Of a DNA stretch of 57,302 nucleotides, positions 16,477-24,671 are shown piece by piece. The DNA lies in contig JAGXIQ010000135.1 of the NCBI GenBank assembly GCA_024635625.1, positions 1-57,302 on the forward strand, written 5' to 3'. This DNA is from Loktanella sp. GTDB taxonomy: Bacteria > Pseudomonadota > Alphaproteobacteria > Rhodobacterales > Rhodobacteraceae. The position numbers and the translations under genes were made by a program. Within the stretch, counting starts at the first letter, position 1. Each line of letters opens with the position of its first letter. Below the pieces are notes generated by a model, which was not told the origin of the DNA, ran no database searches, and worked only from the letters and a program-made list of their open reading frames with translations.

Positions 16477-17296
16477 GGGTCAGGAAAAACCCGGTATTTT
16501 GGATGCCGAAGGCCAGGTTCGCGACCTCTCGGGCGTCGTGCCCGATTTTGCCGGTGCCGCAGTCGCACTAGAAGCGCTGGACAAGATCCGCGCCCTCGAC
16601 TTGACCACCCTACCGGTCGTCACCGACCCCGGTCGCATGGGTTCCTGCCTCGCATGGGTGCCAAACTTCTTTTGCATCGGCCTAAACTACGCACTGCACG
16701 CCGAAGAATCCGGCATGGACAAGCCGTCAGAGCCGATCATCTTTTCCAAGGCAACCTCTGCTCTGTCCGGCCCCAACGATGACGTCATCATCCCCCGCAC
16801 ATCAGAAAAAGGTGACTGGGAGGTCGAATTAGGCGTCGTTATCGGTAAAACCGCGATGTACGTTTCCGAAGCCGACGCGCTGGACTACGTTGCGGGCTAT
16901 TGCACGATCAACGACGTGTCCGAACGGTCCTTCCAGACCGAACGCGGCGGCCAGTGGATCAAGGGTAAATCTGCCCCCACCTTTGGCCCAACCGGTCCCT
17001 ATCTCGTGACGGCAGACGAGGTCGGTGACCCACAAAACCTGCGGGTCACGCTGAAACTGAACGGCGCCACCGTGCAGGATTCAAACACCTCCGACATGAT
17101 TTTCACCGTGCGCCAGATCGTCAGCTACATGTCGCAATTCATGGAATTGCGCGCCGGCGACATCATCGCCACCGGCACGCCGTCCGGCGTCGGCATGGGC
17201 ATGAAGCCGCAACGCTTCCTCAAGCCCGGCGACACGATGGAGGTCGAAGTCGAAGGCCTTGGCGTACAAAAGCAGACTGCAGTCGCAGCGCAGTAA
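16451..17296 (+). CDS. FAH-family hydrolase, 2,4-diketo-3-deoxy-sugar-acid hydrolase-like
   Basis: This 281-residue protein starts at ATG 16451 after AAAGGACG, inside the end of the GntR gene. The fumarylacetoacetase C-terminal catalytic fold is clear: FCIGLNYALHAEE, PIIFSKATSALSGPND, metal-binding Glu residues in WEVELGVVIG, Asp in INDVSERSFQ, and the end GTPSGVGMG. Relatives cleave acyl-pyruvates or diketo-deoxy acids, for example 2,4-diketo-3-deoxy-L-fuconate to pyruvate plus lactate. The BDH2-like SDR at 10344 would make such a substrate. Ureidoglycolate lyase is the common database label and is an alternative. Confidence 0.85.
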   Translation: MKLLRFGPEGQEKPGILDAEGQVRDLSGVVPDFAGAAVALEALDKIRALDLTTLPVVTDPGRMGSCLAWVPNFFCIGLNYALHAEESGMDKPSEPIIFSKATSALSGPNDDVIIPRTSEKGDWEVELGVVIGKTAMYVSEADALDYVAGYCTINDVSERSFQTERGGQWIKGKSAPTFGPTGPYLVTADEVGDPQNLRVTLKLNGATVQDSNTSDMIFTVRQIVSYMSQFMELRAGDIIATGTPSGVGMGMKPQRFLKPGDTMEVEVEGLGVQKQTAVAAQ

Positions 17297-17328
17297 TATT
17301 GCAATCGACGCGCAGCGCACATCGATCC

Positions 17329-17351
17329 CATGGGGGGCATTGCCCCCCATG
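17329..17351. terminator. Hairpin after the FAH gene
   Basis: A 10-bp perfect stem (CATGGGGGGC / GCCCCCCATG) with a 3-nt loop lies 32 nt after the FAH stop and before the LysR start. No T-run follows, so termination would be weak or factor-dependent. Confidence 0.5.
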
Positions 17352-17395
17352 CACATCACGATATTTTGGACGAACCAAAGGGGCATCGGCAGATC

Positions 17396-18346
17396 ATGAC
17401 CCGAACGCCCAATCTTACCGCCCTGCCCTACTTTGAAGCCACGGCGCGGCGCGGGTCTCTGACGCGCGCGGCGGAGGAGCTATCCGTGTCCCCCTCTGCC
17501 GTCAGCCAGCAGATCCGAACATTGGAACAGAATCTTGGGGTCAAACTGTTTCGGCGAACAGGGCGCAACCTGTCCCTGACACTTGACGGAGAAATGCTGG
17601 CTCAAACGGCCAGCACTGCCCTGCGGATGCTGACCGACGCACAATCAAGCCTTGGGCGGACCCGGTCGGCCCGTCGGCTGAACCTACGTGTTTCGCCATC
17701 CTTCGGTGTCCGCTGGCTGGGCCCTCGGTTGTCGGATTTTCTGACCCGGCACCCAGATTGGGATCTGCGCGTTGACGCCGCCCCCGACCCCACCGACTTC
17801 GACCGTGAAGTGATGGACCTTGATATTCGCTATGGCCTTGCAGGCTGGTCCGGACTGCACGCTGAACCGTTGCTTGACGACTGCGTTTTGCCGCTGGCAA
17901 GCCCAACTTATCTGGCCTCCCTTTCGGGCGATCCCCTGCAGACGGCCCGATTGATCGACACCCCACGGACGCTGTGCCAATGGGACGACTGGCTGCTGCA
18001 CCACCGAATTACAGACAGAACGCAGCGCGGTACGGTCCTGATGGACCGCTCTTCCATGGCGCTGCAACTCGCTGTCGACGGGGCAGGAGTCGTGCTGGAA
18101 TCCCTGACCTTAGCCGCAAACGAAGTGGCAGAGGGCCGCTTGGTTCCCGTCACGCCCCATTTACCTGCCCTCCGCTATCCAGCCTATCAGGCGCTTTGTC
18201 CTGCAAGGTTCTTGGCACGACGCCCAGTTCGCGTGTTTTTAGATTGGGTTATGGATCAGGCAGCGGCCCACACCGCCAGCGTCGACGACCTGCTGTCAGC
18301 ACATCACATGACGTCAGAACCCGCGGTCCTGCGCATCAGTGAATAA
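17396..18346 (+). CDS. LysR-family regulator (GcvA-like)
   Basis: This 316-residue regulator starts at ATG 17396 (MTRTPNLTALPYFEATARR). The N-terminal helix-turn-helix is intact (SLTRAAEELSVSPSAVSQQIRTLEQNLGVKLFRR). The C-terminal periplasmic-binding-like effector domain follows from about residue 90. The pattern resembles the GcvA/AmpR branch. Its 3' end overlaps the convergent SDR gene by 11 nt. A second regulator beside the GntR gene may tune the tetronate operon, but LysR genes usually control a divergent neighbour and none is present here, so the target is unknown. Confidence 0.88.
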   Translation: MTRTPNLTALPYFEATARRGSLTRAAEELSVSPSAVSQQIRTLEQNLGVKLFRRTGRNLSLTLDGEMLAQTASTALRMLTDAQSSLGRTRSARRLNLRVSPSFGVRWLGPRLSDFLTRHPDWDLRVDAAPDPTDFDREVMDLDIRYGLAGWSGLHAEPLLDDCVLPLASPTYLASLSGDPLQTARLIDTPRTLCQWDDWLLHHRITDRTQRGTVLMDRSSMALQLAVDGAGVVLESLTLAANEVAEGRLVPVTPHLPALRYPAYQALCPARFLARRPVRVFLDWVMDQAAAHTASVDDLLSAHHMTSEPAVLRISE

Positions 18347-19091
18347 GCGATCCGCCGTTCACGTCGACCTCTGACCCCGTCACATACGCGCTTAAGCGAG
18401 AGGCAAGGAACAGCGCGCAACCAGCCACATCATCCGCCGTCCCCGCGCGCCCCATCGGGATGCCCGCCAGCACCTGCGCCCGCATCTCATCCGTCAGCTT
18501 TCCGGCCGTGATGTCAGTGGCGATGAACCCCGGGCAGATTGCGTTGGACCTGATCCCATCGGGGGCCAGTTCGCGTGCCATTGCCTTTGTCAGGCCCAAT
18601 ATTCCCGCCTTCGCCGCCGAATAATGCGGCCCGCCAAAAATACCGCCGCCGCGCTGCGCGCTCACACTCGACATATTAACAATCGCCCCCTGCCCCCGCT
18701 GCCGCATGTGCGGAATCACCGCCTGCGACATGTAAAGCGTGCCGCGCAGGTTCACGTCCAATACAGCGTCGTAATTGCTAGGGCCAATGTCCATCAACCG
18801 CAAAGGCTGCGTGATCCCCGCGTTATTCACAAGGATATCGACCTGGCCGAAACCCGCGATCACGTCTTGGGCTACAGCCTCGCAGGCGGCCTTGTCGGTC
18901 ACATCACAGATATGGCCCGTGTGCCCCGCGCCCGGCAGATCGGCAGCCGCCTCTCGCGCCTCGTCTATATCCAGATCTAGGATTGCGATCCGCGCACCAT
19001 GGGCTGCGAACAGCCGCGCCGTGGCCTTACCCAACCCGTTGCGGGATGCCGCACCAGTGATGATCGCTGTCTTGCCATCAAGCAGTTTCAT
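18336..19091 (-). CDS. SDR-family NAD(P)-dependent oxidoreductase
   Basis: This 251-residue short-chain dehydrogenase starts at ATG 19091, which overlaps the stop of the transketolase C-half gene (ATGA). The cofactor loop is TGAASRNGLGKA, the nucleotide-specificity Asp sits in AILDLDID, NNAG is intact, and the catalytic Ser/Tyr/Lys are in NMSSVSAQ and YSAAKAG. The C-terminus ends in GSEVDVNGGSLIH. It is the last gene of the ltnD-otnK-otnC-otnI-transketolase operon. It probably oxidises a sugar, polyol or tetronic acid feeding that pathway, but its substrate is not recognisable. Confidence 0.85.
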   Translation of the reverse strand: MKLLDGKTAIITGAASRNGLGKATARLFAAHGARIAILDLDIDEAREAAADLPGAGHTGHICDVTDKAACEAVAQDVIAGFGQVDILVNNAGITQPLRLMDIGPSNYDAVLDVNLRGTLYMSQAVIPHMRQRGQGAIVNMSSVSAQRGGGIFGGPHYSAAKAGILGLTKAMARELAPDGIRSNAICPGFIATDITAGKLTDEMRAQVLAGIPMGRAGTADDVAGCALFLASRLSAYVTGSEVDVNGGSLIH

Positions 19092-20125
19092 AGCCAACCT
19101 TTCACACTCGCGGTCAAAGCCTTGACCGAGATGCCGTATTGATCGTGCAACGTGAGCAAGGCACCCGCGTCCAGAAATGCATCCGGCAACCCGATCTGGC
19201 GGAACGGCACGAAAACCCCCGCCCGCATCAACGTCGCCGCCACCGCTTCACCCAGTCCGCCGACGACAGAATGGTTCTCTGCCGTCACCACCAGCCGCCC
19301 GCCTTTGGACGCCTCGGCAATGATTGTCGCTGTATCCAGTGGTTTAATGGTCGGAACATGCAGCACACCGCAATCTACGCCATCCTTTTGCAGCGCTTTA
19401 GCCGCATCAAGGACCCGCATCGTCATAAGCCCAGAGGACACGAAAAGCACGTCACGCCCGTCGCGTAGCAATTTGGCCTGACCCAACTCAAACTTGTAAT
19501 CATATTCGGACAGCACATCAGGCACTTGCCCGCGCAGCAGCCGCATATAGACGGGGCCGGGATGGTCCGCGATCACCCGCGTCGCCTGATCGATCTCTGT
19601 CGCATCGCACGGGTCGATGATCGTCAGGTTTGGCATACCCCGCATGATCGCCAGATCCTCGGTCGCCTGATGGCTTGGTCCATATCCCGTCGTCAGCCCC
19701 GGCAGGGCACAGACAATCTTGACGGGCAAATTTTCTTCTGCAATCGCCATTATGATGAAATCATAGGCCCGCCGGGCGGCAAAGACCGCGTAGGTCGTCG
19801 CGAATGGCGTAAACCCTTCCCGTGCCAGACCAGCAGCAGCACTTATCATCACCGCTTCAGCCATGCCCATCTGATAGAATCTATCAGGGTAAGCCTTTGC
19901 AAAAACGTGTAAATCCGTATATTTCGACAGGTCAGCGGTCAGGCCGACAATATCATCGCGATCCTTTGCCAAATCGACCAGCGCGTGACCAAAGGGGGCA
20001 GCAATGGTCTTGCGCCCCTCTGCATCAAGGCTTGCGATCATGGCGCTTGTCGCCAAACGTTCGCCTTTGGGTGCGGTGCGCGGCGTCTCTTTGGATTGCC
20101 GCCGGGACAGATATTGACCGTTCAT
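19088..20125 (-). CDS. Transketolase, C-terminal subunit
   Basis: This 345-residue protein carries the pyrimidine-binding and C-terminal domains of a split transketolase. The pyrimidine-domain landmarks are DLSKYTDLHVF, the ThDP-activating Glu in GMAEAVMISAAAG, and PVYMRLLRGQVP. The C-terminal domain begins near LFVSSGLMTMRVL. The ATG at 20125 overlaps the stop of the N-terminal subunit gene (ATGA), so a 1:1 heteromer is expected. Split transketolases of this sort include the apulose-4-phosphate transketolase pair AptAB. Here the neighbours are tetronate genes, so the acceptor and donor are uncertain. Confidence 0.87.
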   Translation of the reverse strand: MNGQYLSRRQSKETPRTAPKGERLATSAMIASLDAEGRKTIAAPFGHALVDLAKDRDDIVGLTADLSKYTDLHVFAKAYPDRFYQMGMAEAVMISAAAGLAREGFTPFATTYAVFAARRAYDFIIMAIAEENLPVKIVCALPGLTTGYGPSHQATEDLAIMRGMPNLTIIDPCDATEIDQATRVIADHPGPVYMRLLRGQVPDVLSEYDYKFELGQAKLLRDGRDVLFVSSGLMTMRVLDAAKALQKDGVDCGVLHVPTIKPLDTATIIAEASKGGRLVVTAENHSVVGGLGEAVAATLMRAGVFVPFRQIGLPDAFLDAGALLTLHDQYGISVKALTASVKGWL

Positions 20126-20952
20126 GTCGGTTTCCCTTCGTCCAATATCGAAAGTGCTTTTGTCCATTCATCCGGCTCAACCCGCACAAAATGCGTGATC
20201 TCGCGGTCTTCTAGAAATGGAACGCCTTTGCACATCTTACTTTTGCAGATGATGACCCGCGGCTGCGCCACATCGTGATGACGCGCCGCATCAAATGCCG
20301 CGACAACCGCGTCCAAATCGTTCCCATCCACCTCTTGCGCAAACCAGCCAAAGGCAGACCACCGCCCCACCTCTGGCATCTGCGCCAACGCCGCAGTGGT
20401 CTTGCCGTCTGCTTGTTGGTCATTGAAATCCACAATGGCAATCAGGTTATCCAGCTTCCACTGCACCGCAGACATGACCGCTTCCCATGTGGACCCTTCG
20501 CCCAGCTCGCCGTCAGACAGCATGTTGTAAACGAAGGCTGGGTTCTTTTTACGCTTCAGCCCAAGGGCCGCACCCACAGCGATCCCAAGACCGTGGCCCA
20601 ACGACCCGCCCGTAATTTCCATACCCGGGGTATAAGCTGCCATGCCAGACATAGGCATGCGACTGTCGTCCATGCCATAAGTACCGATTTCGTCCTCTGG
20701 CAGAATACCCGCCTCGATCAGCGCGGCATAAAGTGCAATCGCGTAATGCCCGATCGACAGGTAAAAGCGGTCCCGCCCCTCCCATGTCGGATCGTCCGCG
20801 CGGTAGGCCATCGCGTGGAAGTACGATACAGCCAAAACATCGGCCACACCCAGTGCTTGCCCGATATACCCCTGCCCCTGCACCTCTCCCATACGCAGCG
20901 CAAAGCGGCGGATGGCATAGGCACGGCGCGCCAGACTTACGTTCGATTGCAT
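20122..20952 (-). CDS. Transketolase, N-terminal subunit
   Basis: This 276-residue protein is the ThDP-diphosphate-binding half of transketolase. It starts at ATG 20952 after GGGAGGGG. The diphosphate/Mg motif reads SDGELGEGSTWEA followed about 28 residues later by VDFNDQQ, with Ser instead of the usual Gly at its first position. Further landmarks are GHYAIALYAALIEAG and TGGSLGHGLGIAVG. It ends in an ATGA overlap with the C-terminal half. A 70-nt gap separates it from the OtnI-like gene upstream. The location inside a four-carbon-acid operon is unusual. Confidence 0.87.
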   Translation of the reverse strand: MQSNVSLARRAYAIRRFALRMGEVQGQGYIGQALGVADVLAVSYFHAMAYRADDPTWEGRDRFYLSIGHYAIALYAALIEAGILPEDEIGTYGMDDSRMPMSGMAAYTPGMEITGGSLGHGLGIAVGAALGLKRKKNPAFVYNMLSDGELGEGSTWEAVMSAVQWKLDNLIAIVDFNDQQADGKTTAALAQMPEVGRWSAFGWFAQEVDGNDLDAVVAAFDAARHHDVAQPRVIICKSKMCKGVPFLEDREITHFVRVEPDEWTKALSILDEGKPT

Positions 20953-21022
20953 GCGACCCCTCCCGTGGTTGTGATGATCCGACCACCAGCGACGCTGCAA
21001 ATCAATCCAATTCTCTTAACGA

Positions 21023-21784
21023 TCAGTGAAGCCCTGCTTCAATATCCATCCAGGCTAACGTCGGCTCCGTCGCCCCCCCTGGCTTATATTCGGCACCCAA
21101 TGGTATCGGCCAACCCAGCCTTTCAATGATCCCAAAGACATGCGGATACGAAAGCTCTCCATGATCTGGCGCACCCCGGTCCGGTACGCTCGCGAACTGG
21201 ATATGCCCGATGATCGGCAACAGCCGTTCCAACCGATGGGTCACATCGCCCTCCATCAACTGCACATGATAGCAGTCGAACATCAGCTTTAGATTAGCCG
21301 CACCCACCTGGGCGATGATCACCTCTGCCTGTGCCGTGGTCGTCAAAAAGTACCCCGGCGCATCATAGCTGTTCAGCGGCTCGATCAAGATCGTCCGCGC
21401 AGTTTGCGCGCAGGCATAGCGTAAGGTGTCGATGAACGCCGCCTCCGCCTCTGGCCCAATTGCGAACCCTGACATGACATGCACGGCCCCCGCATCAACC
21501 GCATCTGCATAGGCGATCGCTTCATCCACTGCGGCCCGTGCATCGGCACCGCGCCCCGGCAAAGCCGACAAACCATTTTCGCCGGCCTGCCCCCGCCGGG
21601 TATTCAAACCCAACATTGGCAACCCAGTCTCTTCCAACGCAGCGCGCACATCAGCAGCGGGCACGTCATACGGCCAGTGGCATTCCACCGCCACAAACCC
21701 GGCCACCTTTGCCGCGCGGATCGCATCAGGTAACGCCAATTCCTGCCACAAAAACCCTAAGTTAGCCGAAAATTTCAGTCCCAT
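21023..21784 (-). CDS. otnI: 2-oxo-tetronate isomerase-like TIM-barrel (Hyi/OtnI family)
   Basis: This 253-residue protein belongs to the hydroxypyruvate isomerase/xylose-isomerase-like TIM-barrel family. It starts at ATG 21784 (MGLKFSANLGFLWQEL), 10 nt inside the end of the aldolase gene upstream. Metal-ligand regions are visible: ILIEPLNSYDAPGYF, LMFDCYHVQLMEGD, IGHIQFASVPDRGAPDHGE and LGAEYKPGG. The family motif NTRRGQAGENGLSALPGR is present. Together with ltnD, otnK and otnC it makes a complete tetronate set, in which OtnI converts 2-oxo-tetronate to 3-oxo-tetronate. Hydroxypyruvate isomerase is the alternative label. Confidence 0.85.
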   Translation of the reverse strand: MGLKFSANLGFLWQELALPDAIRAAKVAGFVAVECHWPYDVPAADVRAALEETGLPMLGLNTRRGQAGENGLSALPGRGADARAAVDEAIAYADAVDAGAVHVMSGFAIGPEAEAAFIDTLRYACAQTARTILIEPLNSYDAPGYFLTTTAQAEVIIAQVGAANLKLMFDCYHVQLMEGDVTHRLERLLPIIGHIQFASVPDRGAPDHGELSYPHVFGIIERLGWPIPLGAEYKPGGATEPTLAWMDIEAGLH

Positions 21785-22419
21785 TCCACACCAAATCTTT
21801 CTACAACAGCCGCCACCTGCGCATCGCTCAACGCGCGCGCGCCCATGCCCCGCGTCAACAAAGCAAGCCGCGCCGTATCTTCCAATTCCTCTATGGCATA
21901 ACATGCAGCCTCCACGTCGCGGCCCGCGACGACTGGCCCATGGTGCGCTAGCATCACCGCAGACCGTTTTCCCGCCAGCCCGCGGACTGCGTCACCCATC
22001 GCCGGATCACCGGGCAAAAACACTGGTAGCAGTTGCACCTTGCCCAGTTTCATCACCGCATAGGGGGTGAGTGGCGGCAACCAGTTGTCTGCGTCCTGTC
22101 CGTCCAACAGGGACAGCGCCACCGCGTGACAAGAGTGTAAATGCACCACTGCGCCAGCTGTCCCGCGCGTCTCGTAAAAGGCGCTATGCAGAGGCATCTC
22201 TTTCGTGGGCTTGTCCCCTGCAACATGATTACCCTTGGCATCAAACCGCGACAGCCGCCCGGGGTCCAGCCGCCCGAAACTCGACCCTGTCGGCGTCACC
22301 AGCAACCCGCCATCCTCTGTCCGGGCAGAGATATTGCCAGATGATCCCCCTGTTAGTCCGCGCTCGTACATCGAACGCGCCAAGTCGCAGATCATTTCGC
22401 GCAGCTTGACCTCGCTCAT
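21775..22419 (-). CDS. otnC: Class II aldolase, 3-oxo-tetronate-4-phosphate decarboxylase
   Basis: This 214-residue zinc aldolase-fold protein starts at ATG 22419, overlapping the otnK stop (ATGA). Zinc and phosphate signatures are GLTGGSSGNISARTEDG, TPTGSSFGRL, the acid/base Glu in KEMPLHSAFY, HLHSCHAVALS and the late zinc His in LAHHGPVVAG. In the tetronate pathway OtnC decarboxylates 3-oxo-tetronate 4-phosphate to dihydroxyacetone phosphate. L-fuculose-phosphate aldolase-like activity is the generic alternative, but the otnK/ltnD/otnI neighbourhood favours OtnC. Confidence 0.87.
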   Translation of the reverse strand: MSEVKLREMICDLARSMYERGLTGGSSGNISARTEDGGLLVTPTGSSFGRLDPGRLSRFDAKGNHVAGDKPTKEMPLHSAFYETRGTAGAVVHLHSCHAVALSLLDGQDADNWLPPLTPYAVMKLGKVQLLPVFLPGDPAMGDAVRGLAGKRSAVMLAHHGPVVAGRDVEAACYAIEELEDTARLALLTRGMGARALSDAQVAAVVERFGVEWD

Positions 22420-23636
22420 GCCAACGCCCGCGCAAAGAAATCTTCCGCCCCGAAGTTCCCCGATTTCAAAGCCAACGCCACACGCACACCGCCGCTGTCT
22501 GCCGCACACCACGGCACACCCGGTGCAATTTCCGGCCCCACGTCCAGCCGCCTGACACCGAGTCCTTGGGTCACTGCGCCGCTCGACTCGCCACCGGCGA
22601 CAACGAACCGCCGCACCCCTAGGTTTCGCTGCGAAACCGCTATGGCTGCGAGCGTATCCTCAACGATTCGCCCTGCCCTCTCTCGACCCAATTCAACTTG
22701 CGCCGTGCGCACCTTCTCTGGGCTGGCCGTCGCATAAACCAGTGGCGTGCCCCCCTGCCCTGCCAGCCAGTCGAGCACAGGCTGCACCCCATCCCGGTCC
22801 AACGCTAGTGGGTCCAACTGATAGCTCGGATTATCCGCTGCATAGGCCGCGACCTGCCTTTGCGTCATGGCAGAACACGACCCCGACAACACCAACGCAG
22901 GGCCTTCGGGCATCGTCCACACATCGCCCCCGGCGACATCCACCAACCCGGCTGCGCGGTACAATCCCGGCAAAGGCATGGCGACCGCACTGCCACCCGT
23001 CATCAACACATCATCTCGACACGCCGCCGCAATCACATGTAGATCATCATCCGCCACCGCATCCACGATCACATGACGCGCGTCCGTCGCATCCAGTGCC
23101 GCTCGAACCGCATACGATCCCTTGGCCACAGTCAGCCGATCTACCAACGCCACGTCGCCCGTCACCTGCGGGCGCAACAGCCGCATTAAGTTGCTGTCAC
23201 GCATCGGCGTCAGCGGATGGTCCTTCATCGGGCTCTCCGCCAAGGGCTGCTGACCCACAAACAGATTACCCATAAAAATTGCTCGCCCATTTTCAGGAAA
23301 CGCCGGGCAGTAAATCGTCTGCCGCACGCCAAGGCGGTGCATGATCGCCTCGGCGACAGGCCCAATATTGCCCTCGGCCGTTGAATCAAAGGTACTGCAA
23401 TACTTCCAGAAAAACCGTGTCACGCCTCGCGCTTGGAACCAGTCCACCGCGGCCAGCGCTTGTGACACAGCTTCGGCCACAGGCTCTGTTCTGATCTTTA
23501 GCGCGATCACCTCGAATGGCGCAGCGTCGCCCCCCTCTGGCACGCCAATCCGCAATGATACTGGCTGCCCTGATCGCGCCAAAAGCCCAGCCAGATCCGT
23601 CGCACCCGTGAAATCGTCGGCGATTGCGCCAAACAT
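22416..23636 (-). CDS. otnK: 3-oxo-tetronate kinase (DUF1537 family)
   Basis: This 406-residue four-carbon-acid sugar kinase begins MFGAIADDFTGATDLAG, the family's hallmark substrate-binding start. The C-terminal nucleotide-binding domain has ALVLSGSCSAMTQ and VVAGGESSGAVTQGLG. OtnK phosphorylates 3-oxo-tetronate before decarboxylation. Its ATG overlaps the ltnD stop. The closely related OiaK acts on 3-oxo-isoapionate, which matters because a split transketolase follows in the same operon. A 17-bp palindrome matching the putative centromere repeat lies inside this gene at 22622-22638. Confidence 0.88.
   Translation of the reverse strand: MFGAIADDFTGATDLAGLLARSGQPVSLRIGVPEGGDAAPFEVIALKIRTEPVAEAVSQALAAVDWFQARGVTRFFWKYCSTFDSTAEGNIGPVAEAIMHRLGVRQTIYCPAFPENGRAIFMGNLFVGQQPLAESPMKDHPLTPMRDSNLMRLLRPQVTGDVALVDRLTVAKGSYAVRAALDATDARHVIVDAVADDDLHVIAAACRDDVLMTGGSAVAMPLPGLYRAAGLVDVAGGDVWTMPEGPALVLSGSCSAMTQRQVAAYAADNPSYQLDPLALDRDGVQPVLDWLAGQGGTPLVYATASPEKVRTAQVELGRERAGRIVEDTLAAIAVSQRNLGVRRFVVAGGESSGAVTQGLGVRRLDVGPEIAPGVPWCAADSGGVRVALALKSGNFGAEDFFARALA
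22622..22638. repeat. Centromere-like palindrome inside otnK
   Basis: GGTTTCGCTGCGAAACC is a perfect 17-bp palindrome with a single central base. Its arms GGTTTCGC/GCGAAACC are identical to those of the 24653-24670 site next to parB. It may be an outlying ParB-binding site. Confidence 0.5.
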
Positions 23637-24541
23637 TAAGCCTTCTCCGGCAGCGTCAAACCAGCATTGCGGGCATAGACCTTGGCCACCGCAGCGTCAT
23701 CTTCGCGTCCCAGACCGGAACCGCTTGCCGCCATGAACTGCTGCAATGCAGCCGCAGTGATCGGTGCACCGAATTTCACAACGTGGGCAATCTCCATCAC
23801 GATACCCAGATCCTTGGGCCAGATATCGACGGCGGACAGTGGCGTATAATCCCCGTCCCGCACATGCGGCCCCCTGCTTTCCAGCGCCCAGCTTGTACCG
23901 GCGCATTGCGGAATGATCTCTAGAAACTGTTCTGGACTGACACCTTGGGTCATACCAAATGTCATCGCCTCAGCCATCGCGGCGATATGCACACCAACCA
24001 GCATCTGATTGATGGCCTTCATTGACGACCCCGCGCCCACCTGATCGCCCAGCTCAAAAACCTTCGCTGCCATCGCATCTAATGCGGGTCGTGCCTTCGC
24101 AAACGCATCACTTGTGCCACTGGCTAAGATGGACAGTTCGCCGTCTGCCGCACGGAACGTACCGCCTGAAATCGGGGCATCAAGATACAGAAGCCCGTGT
24201 TCTGCACAGCCTGCAGCTAGGTCACGCGCCATCTGCGGTGCCATCGTGGCACAGGCGATAACAACGGTGCCTTTCGCCAGTTTCGCGGCGATACCCGTTT
24301 CGCCGAATAACACGCTCTCTGTCTGCGCCCCGTTCAGGACGACGACAATAACCGCGTCCAGCGTTGGCGCGATCTCATCAATGCGACCCGCTTCGCCGCC
24401 GGCCGCCTGAAACCGTGCCACTGCATCGGTGTTTATGTCGAATCCGTGGGTCTTTAGGCCGGCGCGGCGCAGCGCGCCCGCCATACCGAAACCCATCGCT
24501 CCAAGGCCGAAAATCCCCACCCGGTCGTTTGCCATTGCCAT
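23636..24541 (-). CDS. ltnD: L-threonate dehydrogenase (beta-hydroxyacid dehydrogenase family)
   Basis: This 301-residue NAD-dependent dehydrogenase has the N-terminal Rossmann motif GIFGLGAMGFGMAGAL, the substrate loop DAPISGGTFRAADG and the catalytic Lys in GAGSSMKAINQML. LtnD oxidises L-threonate at C2 to 2-oxo-tetronate, the substrate for OtnI. It is the first gene of a seven-gene minus-strand operon. A GGTATACC operator core lies 20 nt upstream of its start. Alternatives in the family are tartronate semialdehyde reductase and 3-hydroxyisobutyrate dehydrogenase, but the gene order argues for LtnD. Confidence 0.86.
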   Translation of the reverse strand: MAMANDRVGIFGLGAMGFGMAGALRRAGLKTHGFDINTDAVARFQAAGGEAGRIDEIAPTLDAVIVVVLNGAQTESVLFGETGIAAKLAKGTVVIACATMAPQMARDLAAGCAEHGLLYLDAPISGGTFRAADGELSILASGTSDAFAKARPALDAMAAKVFELGDQVGAGSSMKAINQMLVGVHIAAMAEAMTFGMTQGVSPEQFLEIIPQCAGTSWALESRGPHVRDGDYTPLSAVDIWPKDLGIVMEIAHVVKFGAPITAAALQQFMAASGSGLGREDDAAVAKVYARNAGLTLPEKA

Positions 24542-24560
24542 CTCTCCCTTGGTTCAGAAA

Positions 24561-24570
24561 AATGGTATAC
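24561..24570. promoter_or_regulatory. GntR-type operator upstream of ltnD
   Basis: TGGTATACCA, a perfect 10-bp palindrome, lies 20-29 nt upstream of the ltnD start. It matches the core of the dctP/gntR operators. The short distance to the start codon suggests repression by blocking RNA polymerase. Confidence 0.72.
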
Positions 24571-24652
24571 CAAGCACCGCAACCTGCCAAGCAAGTTCCA
24601 CCAATGGTTTCGCGCAAAGTTAACCCACTGAAAATATGATGTATGTTATTCA

Positions 24653-24670
24653 GGTTTCGCGCGCGAAACC
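24653..24670. repeat. Putative parS centromere site
   Basis: This is a perfect 18-bp palindrome with arms GGTTTCGCG and CGCGAAACC, one nucleotide past the end of parB. Its inner 16 bp fit the pattern GTT-N4-GC-N4-AAC, the general form I recall for partition sites of alphaproteobacterial RepABC-type plasmids. A related 15-bp copy lies within the parB 5' end and a 17-bp copy within otnK. Confidence 0.65.
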
Positions 24671-24671
24671 C

